DNA of 13,228 nt from an uncultured bacterium (GTDB lineage Bacteria > Krumholzibacteriota > Krumholzibacteriia > LZORAL124-64-63). Numbering within the stretch: the first letter of the stretch is position 1; every line of letters begins with the position of its first letter. Location: assembly GCA_903847545.1 (NCBI GenBank), contig CAINDZ010000350.1, positions 1 through 13,228 on the forward strand, given 5' to 3'. A program made the position numbers and the translations under genes. The notes below the pieces were generated by a model. The model saw only the letters and a program-made list of their open reading frames with translations, was not told the origin of the DNA and made no database searches. This document shows positions 9,298 to 13,228 of this stretch, piece by piece.

Positions 9298-9350
9298 CAT
9301 ATTTGCTTGCACATCCGTCATATTTGCTTTACTCTACCGTTGTATTTGCT
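9298..9350. promoter_or_regulatory. Three phased direct repeats, likely activator binding sites
   Basis: TATTTGCT occurs at 9300-9307, 9321-9328 and 9343-9350, at intervals of 21 and 22 bp (two helical turns). The first two share the longer CATATTTGCTT; copies 2 and 3 are both preceded by CCGT and two bases. The repeats lie about 90-145 bp upstream of the predicted sbp start site, the usual place for sigma-54 activator enhancer sites. They also sit just before the activator gene, so feedback control is possible. The block is AT-rich against a GC-rich background. Confidence 0.6.
9307..9335 (+). promoter_or_regulatory. Weak candidate sigma-70 promoter for the activator gene
   Basis: TTGCAC (9307-9312), 17 bases, then TACTCT (9330-9335) gives a plausible but poor -35/-10 pair. 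It would start transcription near 9342, about 33 bases before the TTG start codon. It overlaps the repeated TATTTGCT sites, which would allow autoregulation. The match is weak and unconfirmed. Confidence 0.25.
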
Positions 9351-9362
9351 GGTTCACCCTTC

Positions 9363-9367
9363 GGGAG
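9363..9367 (+). promoter_or_regulatory. Ribosome binding site that selects a TTG start
   Basis: GGGAG lies seven bases before TTG at 9375-9377. The upstream in-frame ATG at 9303 has no such site and would place the repeats inside coding sequence. Confidence 0.7.
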
Positions 9368-9374
9368 CGGCCGC

Positions 9375-10910
9375 TTGTCCGACCTGCACGCACTGTGGCG
9401 CGAAGCCAGCCTGCACCTCGACCTCGAGGCGTTCACCGGCCATGCCTCGGCGTGGCTGGGCGGGCGGCTGCCCCTGGCCGGGCTGCTGGTCTGGCGGCTG
9501 CGGCGCGACGGCGTGACGGCGGTGGCGGTCGGCAACGGAGCGGCGGGCGATGGCCGGCGCACCTTGTCGCCCGCCGAGGCGGCAGCGTTTGCCGCCTGGC
9601 TCGACGCGGGGCAGGTCGCCACCGGGCAGCCGGGCGCCCCGGCCCCGGCCGCGGTCGCCCCCCTGGTCGAGGCGGACCAGGCGACCGCCCTGGTCGCGGT
9701 GCCCCTGCCGGGCGAGCCCGGCGCGCGCGGCGCCCTGGTCGTGACCCTGCGCGCCGGCGTGCCGGCGGACGCAGCCGTCTGCCGCCAGTGCGCCGAGCTT
9801 CGCGAGCCCTTCGCCACCGCCCTGGAGAACGACCGCCGCCTGCGCGAGCTGACCGCCCTGCGCCGCGCCGCCGAGGCCGACCGCTCGTCGCTGCTGACGC
9901 GCCTGGGCCGCAGCCAACTGGTCGACGCGGTGGTCGGCGGCGACGGCGGCCTGGCCCCGGTGATGGAGCGCGTGGAGATGGTGGCCGGCTCGGACCTGCC
10001 GGTGCTCATCCTGGGCGAGACCGGCTCGGGCAAGGAAGTCATCGCGCGCGCGGTGCACGTGCGCTCGCGCCGCGCCGACGGCCCCTTCACGCGCGTCAAC
10101 TGCGGCGCCATCCCCGCCGAGCTGGTCGACTCCGAGCTGTTCGGCCACGAGAAGGGCAGCTTCACCGGCGCGGCCGCCCGCAAGCGCGGCTGGTTCGAGC
10201 GCTCGGACCGCGGCACGCTGCTGCTGGACGAGGTCGCCGACCTGCCGAAGGCCGCGCAGGTGCGCCTGCTGCGCGTGTTGCAGGACGGCCTCATCACGCG
10301 CGTCGGCGGCGAGGAGACCGTCACCGTCGACGTGCGCGTCGTCGCCGCCACCAACGCCGACCTGCCCGGCATGGTGCAGCGCGGCGAGTTCCGCGCCGAC
10401 CTCTGGTACCGCCTGGCGGTGTTCCCGCTGGTGCTGCCGCCGCTGCGCGAGCGCACGCAGGACATCCCCGCGCTGGTCGAGATGCTGGTGCAACGCGCCT
10501 CGCGCCACTTCGGCATGCGCCCGCAGGCCGCGACGCCCGCCGACCTGGCGCTGCTCGCGGCTTACGACTGGCCCGGCAACGTGCGCGAGCTGGGCTCGGT
10601 CATCGACCGCGCGGTCATCCTGGGCGGCGGCCGCAGGCTGGAAGTGGCGAAGGCGCTGGGCGCCGCGCAGGGTCCCCTGGAAGCGGGCGCGCCCACAACG
10701 CCGGGCCTGCCCGGCCGCGCCGCGCCCCCGGCGCCCCAGCCGCTGGTCCCGCTCGACGAGGCGATCGCACGACACATCCGCACCGCGCTGGCCGCCACGC
10801 AGGGCCGCATCGAGGGCCCGTACGGCGCCGCGCGCGCCCTGAAGATCAACCCGCACACGCTGCGCGCAAGGATGCGCAAGCTGGGCATCGACTGGAACGC
10901 ATTCCGCTGA
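9375..10910 (+). CDS. Sigma-54-dependent transcriptional activator (AAA+, Fis-type HTH)
   Basis: A 511-residue enhancer-binding protein that remodels sigma-54 RNA polymerase by ATP hydrolysis. The N-terminal sensor (about 1-165) looks GAF-like, ends in a helical linker, and is not a receiver domain. It holds a CxxC pair (C136, C139), the only cysteines besides C243. The AAA+ domain (about 188-415) has Walker A GETGSGKE (214-221), sigma-54 contact loop GSFTGA (261-266, serine in place of the usual alanine), Walker B TLLLDEV (281-287), arginine-finger region FRADLWYRL (339-347) and sensor II WPGNVREL (399-406). A Pro/Ala-rich linker (about 430-458) leads to a Fis-type HTH (460-505). The TTG start is supported by its ribosome binding site and by homologue-like MSDLHALWREAS. 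Divergent orientation to a -24/-12 promoter makes sbp-cysTWA its likely target. The ligand is unknown. The family call is firm; the regulon is inference. Confidence 0.93.
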   Translation: MSDLHALWREASLHLDLEAFTGHASAWLGGRLPLAGLLVWRLRRDGVTAVAVGNGAAGDGRRTLSPAEAAAFAAWLDAGQVATGQPGAPAPAAVAPLVEADQATALVAVPLPGEPGARGALVVTLRAGVPADAAVCRQCAELREPFATALENDRRLRELTALRRAAEADRSSLLTRLGRSQLVDAVVGGDGGLAPVMERVEMVAGSDLPVLILGETGSGKEVIARAVHVRSRRADGPFTRVNCGAIPAELVDSELFGHEKGSFTGAAARKRGWFERSDRGTLLLDEVADLPKAAQVRLLRVLQDGLITRVGGEETVTVDVRVVAATNADLPGMVQRGEFRADLWYRLAVFPLVLPPLRERTQDIPALVEMLVQRASRHFGMRPQAATPADLALLAAYDWPGNVRELGSVIDRAVILGGGRRLEVAKALGAAQGPLEAGAPTTPGLPGRAAPPAPQPLVPLDEAIARHIRTALAATQGRIEGPYGAARALKINPHTLRARMRKLGIDWNAFR

Positions 10911-10919
10911 CCGCAGCGG
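10904..10919 (+). terminator. Small hairpin overlapping the activator stop codon
   Basis: CCGCTG-ACCG-CAGCGG is a perfect 6-bp stem spanning the TGA stop (10908-10910). No T-run follows, so termination here is doubtful. The palindrome array immediately downstream may supply the transcript end instead. Confidence 0.25.
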
Positions 10920-10928
10920 GGAAGGGAA

Positions 10929-11283
10929 TTGCGCCGGCGCAACGGTCAGGATGACGAGGGTCCGAAGTCGACGGATCGACTGTCGACGGAGCGAAGGGCT
11001 CGCGTTGCGCCGGCGCAAGAACACGGAGGATCACGGGGCCGAAGGAGCGGCCATCGCGCCTTGTGACGGCGCAACGGTCAGGATGACAAGGGTCCCTTGG
11101 TCGACGGATCGACTGTCGACGGATCGACGGGCCCGCGTTGCGCCGCACAAGCCCCACGGAGGAGTCCCGGCCGAAGGATCGGCCATCGCGCCTTGTGCCG
11201 GCGCAACGGTCAGGATGACGAGGGTCCCTTGGTCGACGGATCGACGTTCGACGGATCGAAGGGCCCGAGTTGCGCCGGCGCAA
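10929..11283. repeat. Tandem repeat, 132-bp period, built from paired palindromes
   Basis: The palindrome TTGCGCCGGCGCAA occurs in perfect or damaged form at 10929, 11005, 11061 (two changes), 11138 (one base short), 11193 and 11270. Its spacing alternates between 62-63 and 42 bp. Each unit is a palindrome, a 62-63-bp segment starting CGGTCAGGATGACRAGGGTC, a second palindrome, and a 42-bp segment ending GCCATCGCGCC. Equivalent palindromes are exactly 132 bp apart (10929, 11061, 11193); the last unit lacks the 42-bp part. The longer segment carries a doubled GTCGACGGATCGA motif. Open frames run through it only because 132 is a multiple of three. The whole gene-free stretch 10911-11329 is this array plus the 15-bp repeats that follow. 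Confidence 0.9.
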
Positions 11284-11338
11284 GTCCAATACCCACAAGT
11301 CCCGTTCGCACAAGTCTCATTCGCACGACTCACGCGCG
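11279..11338. repeat. 15-bp direct repeats running into the fic stop codon
   Basis: CACAAGTCCCGTTCG (11294-11308) and CACAAGTCTCATTCG (11309-11323) are adjacent copies. A degenerate copy lies before (11279-11293, starting inside the last palindrome) and another after (11324-11338, covering the fic stop codon). On the minus strand each unit contributes ACTTGYG or a decayed form, resembling one arm of the palindrome. This suggests the block arose by slippage from a palindrome arm. Confidence 0.65.
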
Positions 11339-12847
11339 CGCCACAAGCTCTCCCAGCATTCGCGCAAACGGCGCAACATCGCCCGCCGTGCTGGCCTGCT
11401 CGAGCGCTTCCATGTACACGCTCCGTCGCTCCACCGGGATGATGGTCCACGGATAGCCGCCGGCTGCCATCATGACGTTCATCAGGAAACGACCGACGCG
11501 CCCGTTGCCGTCGGGATAGGGGTGGATGTACACGAAGACGAAGTGGCCGAGCACGGCGCGCGCCGCCGGGTCGGTTTCCGTTCCCAGCAACTCGAAGAAG
11601 ACCGGCATGAGGTCCCTGACGGCGGCGGCGGCGGGCGGGATGTGTCGAGATTGCCGGATGAGTACCGTCCCGTCGCGGTATCCCGCCAGGTCGGCAGGCC
11701 GCCTGAGCCCGGCCGTGACCTCCGGTCCGACCAGCTCGCGATACCACGCGCCGTGGTCCTGGTCGGCGACGACCCCTGGATTCTCGCCGGCCAGCACGCG
11801 CGCAAGGCTTCGGCGCACCTGCTGCAGGGACTGCCAGTAACCCTTCGCCGCCAGCGCATGGCGCTGGTCGCGGTCCCGCTCCTCGCTGTCCGGACACCAG
11901 CGGCCCTCACGGATTCGCGCGACCAGGTCGCGACTGACCTGGTAGCCCTCGATGGACAGCGAGTGGTAGGCATCGGACACGTATGCATCATCCACAAGAC
12001 GGAGATAGGTGTCCGCGTCGATGGGTCCGGCAGGTGCTGCCGGGAAATGGGCGGCCGCGACGTCGCGCATCCCGTGCCACATCAGGCGCAGGCGCCGGAC
12101 ATGGGGCGGCTCGGCATCGACGGGTGAGATCAAGGAAGCGCGCGCGAAAGGATCGGCCCGGCGCACGACATGCCCTGCGGCACGCATCGCCTGCTCGATA
12201 TCCGCGGCGATCCGTTCGCGCCCGCTGTTCGCAAACGCCCCGGCAAGGCGCCCGGCGATGGTCGAATGCCCGCGCTCCAGCAGGACGGGGAGAACCTCCG
12301 ACGCATCGCGCACCATCGCCAGGGCGGCGCGCGCATCGGTTTCGTGGGTCGTGAAGAAGTCCTTCGCCACGGCCGACAGTGCAGCCGCCGGTCGGTAGAC
12401 CCGCAGGCCATCGACCACCGTGCGCGCGTCCACAGGCGGCAGTGACGACCGCACCGACAGGAGTGATGTCGCATGCGGCAACATCACGGCGGCGTTGTCG
12501 CCCCGCGGGCAACGGACGACAAGCTGCCCGGGCACTGTCCGGTTGCCCGCATGCAGCATCAGCGATTGTTCGGGCGACAGGCACCACCCGTCGCCGAAGC
12601 GCGCCTCGAGGTAGTCGGCGCAGAATCCCCAGTACGAGAAATACCACGACGTGCTCTCGCCGACCGGTTGGTCGGGCTGCGACGGAACGTACCACCCCTT
12701 CATGACCTCCCGGAGGAAGCCGGCCTCCACCAGCCGCGCCCGGTGCGTCCGCGACACGTCGCGCGCCCGCACGGCTCCCCCACCCGCAGCCAGCACAACG
12801 GCCAAAGCCTCCAGCGACCGCGCCAGCTTCTCTGCCTGTGTTGCCAT
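11330..12847 (-). CDS. Fic-domain protein with AbiEi-like winged-helix N-terminus
   Basis: A 505-residue protein. Fic domains usually transfer AMP from ATP to a hydroxyl on a target protein. The catalytic motif is complete: HPYPDGNGRVGR at 442-453, with H442 as catalytic base. The inhibitory motif SxxxEG (S296, E300, G301) lies upstream in the chain, as in self-inhibited (class II) Fic proteins, with E300 expected to block ATP. Residues about 5-60 look like a winged helix (RTHRARLVEAGFLREVMKGW), and about 65-135 resemble the AbiEi antitoxin domain of type IV toxin-antitoxin systems. The protein may thus bind DNA and control its own promoter. This N-terminal assignment is from pattern memory and less sure than the Fic call. 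The start is ATG 12847-12845 behind GGGGGG; an upstream in-frame extension was rejected. No separate antitoxin gene is adjacent, and palindromic repeats lie on both sides. Target and phenotype are unknown. Confidence 0.9.
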   Translation of the reverse strand: MATQAEKLARSLEALAVVLAAGGGAVRARDVSRTHRARLVEAGFLREVMKGWYVPSQPDQPVGESTSWYFSYWGFCADYLEARFGDGWCLSPEQSLMLHAGNRTVPGQLVVRCPRGDNAAVMLPHATSLLSVRSSLPPVDARTVVDGLRVYRPAAALSAVAKDFFTTHETDARAALAMVRDASEVLPVLLERGHSTIAGRLAGAFANSGRERIAADIEQAMRAAGHVVRRADPFARASLISPVDAEPPHVRRLRLMWHGMRDVAAAHFPAAPAGPIDADTYLRLVDDAYVSDAYHSLSIEGYQVSRDLVARIREGRWCPDSEERDRDQRHALAAKGYWQSLQQVRRSLARVLAGENPGVVADQDHGAWYRELVGPEVTAGLRRPADLAGYRDGTVLIRQSRHIPPAAAAVRDLMPVFFELLGTETDPAARAVLGHFVFVYIHPYPDGNGRVGRFLMNVMMAAGGYPWTIIPVERRSVYMEALEQASTAGDVAPFARMLGELVARA

Positions 12848-12895
12848 GCCGCCCCCCGCTTTCGCAATTCCGCGATTCCCAAAGACCAATGTACC

Positions 12896-12967
12896 AATCA
12901 TAGGTAATTCCGCCGCATTATTCATAGGTTTTTCTGCTGTATCACAATTAGGTTTTTGATCTAATAA
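12896..12967. promoter_or_regulatory. Three 24-bp-phased direct repeats upstream of fic
   Basis: TAGGT recurs at 12901, 12925 and 12949, exactly 24 bp apart. Copies 1 and 2 share TCATAGGT and about 17 of 24 positions; copies 2 and 3 share TAGGTTTTT. The block is AT-rich and overlaps the candidate promoter and leader of fic. That is a likely place for an operator bound by the protein's own winged-helix domain. Confidence 0.5.
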
Positions 12968-12990
12968 CCACACAATGTCATATTTCTCAA
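12961..12990 (-). promoter_or_regulatory. Candidate sigma-70 promoter of the fic gene
   Basis: On the minus strand TTGAGA (12990-12985), 18 bases, then TATTAG (12966-12961) matches the -35 well and the -10 at four of six positions. It lies in the only clearly AT-rich stretch of the window and would leave a leader of roughly 105 bases. The third 24-bp repeat overlaps the -10 element. Confidence 0.4.
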
Positions 12991-13027
12991 CATGTTAAAA
13001 ACACGAATCTCGATCCATAATCCCCCA

Positions 13028-13045
13028 ACTTGCGCCGGCACAAGT
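13028..13045. repeat. Palindromic repeat copy upstream of fic
   Basis: ACTTGCGCCGGCACAAGT is the same palindrome as at 306-323 with one base changed, and it is again followed by TCCCCC-type sequence. With the copy at 11270-11283 it brackets the fic gene and its promoter. Confidence 0.8.
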
Positions 13046-13189
13046 CCCCCACCTCGTCCGCGATGCCCGCAGGGTGAGCCCTCCCAATTCCGCGATGCCC
13101 GCAGGGCGAGCCTCCGTCGCCGCCTCACATCTCCACCACCACCCGCGCGAATGGCCTGAATAATCACCCGGTGCTGAAACAGACGTTGC
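13046..13189. other. Non-coding stretch upstream of fic
   Basis: From the fic start (12848) to the window end no convincing gene is visible; the parts not listed separately are short. On the minus strand the bases just before 13129 read FRPFARVVVEM then a stop. That looks like a protein C-terminus, but a stop codon lies a few codons upstream in the same frame, so at most it is a decayed remnant. Confidence 0.3.
13058..13112. repeat. Direct-repeat pair, 32 bp apart
   Basis: CCGCGATGCCCGCAGGG followed by TGAGCC or CGAGCC occurs at 13058-13080 and 13090-13112, with one mismatch in 23 bases. The flanking CAATTCCGCGAT(T/G)CCC is also present at 12865-12880 and 13085-13100, on both sides of the AT-rich fic promoter segment. 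Confidence 0.7.
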
Positions 13190-13228
13190 GGGGACTATCC
13201 GCAGGCGCGCAGCGCCGAGGACTGTCCC
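13190..13228. repeat. REP-like imperfect hairpin at the window edge
   Basis: Two quasi-palindromes, GGACTATCC (13192-13200) and GGACTGTCC (13219-13227), flank a perfect small stem, GGCGC-GCA-GCGCC (13204-13216). The outer arms GGGAC and GTCCC also pair, giving one interrupted hairpin. Such GGGAC/GTCCC hairpins resemble REP sequences mobilised by RAYT transposases; no transposase is in view. Confidence 0.5.

Noticed and set aside
10929..11283. CRISPR array
   Set aside because: The intervals between palindromes are themselves repeated sequences of two alternating lengths, not unique spacers, and no cas gene is present.
10951..11442. Open frame through the tandem array with repeated MTRVPWSTDR-like peptides
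   Set aside because: The 132-bp period is a multiple of three, so any open frame persists. The start lies inside a repeat and the frame runs antisense into fic.
12961..13167. 68-residue minus-strand open frame upstream of fic
   Set aside because: It crosses a palindrome copy and both members of a direct-repeat pair, has no ribosome binding site and shows no recognisable domain.

Overview
The window is GC-rich, Gram-negative-type bacterial DNA. Signs of this are strong Shine-Dalgarno sites, a sigma-54 activator, a sulfate-binding protein with a signal peptide, and a soluble PAS hybrid histidine kinase. The phylum cannot be fixed from the sequence; a deltaproteobacterial or FCB-type lineage is only a guess. 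No rRNA, tRNA, CRISPR array or complete insertion sequence was seen.

Layout, left to right. (1) 1-164: start of an unrecognised minus-strand exported or membrane-anchored protein, cut by the window edge. (2) 330-1463 (-): YhcG/DUF1016-family PD-(D/E)XK nuclease, bracketed by copies of the palindrome CTTGCGCCGGCGCAAG. (3) 1710-3197 (-): POT/PTR2 proton-coupled peptide transporter with a good intrinsic terminator behind it. (4) 3346-9176 (-): a tightly packed operon, sbp-cysT-cysW-cysA, followed by a soluble PAS-PAS hybrid histidine kinase. The kinase start codon overlaps the cysA stop codon. (5) 9177-9374: divergent control region with a -24/-12 promoter facing sbp and, farther upstream, three direct repeats spaced 21-22 bp. 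(6) 9375-10910 (+): a sigma-54 activator (sensor domain, AAA+ with GSFTGA, Fis-type HTH) that starts at TTG. (7) 10929-11338: a 132-bp-period tandem repeat made of the same palindrome, then a 15-bp-period repeat. (8) 11330-12847 (-): Fic-domain protein with an AbiEi-like winged-helix N-terminus, preceded by an AT-rich promoter region with three 24-bp-phased repeats. (9) 12848-13228: non-coding DNA with another palindrome copy, a direct-repeat pair and a REP-like hairpin at the window edge.

How it fits together. The best-supported story is a sulfate (or thiosulfate/oxyanion) uptake operon driven from a sigma-54 promoter by the divergently encoded activator. A PAS hybrid kinase is translationally coupled to the end of the operon. 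The activator has no receiver domain and the kinase carries its own, so they are not a classical kinase-NtrC pair. The two accessory genes (DUF1016 nuclease and Fic) each lie between palindromic repeats that are absent from the housekeeping block between them. This suggests a repeat family linked to gene insertion or to transcript ends at the borders of defence- or toxin-like genes.
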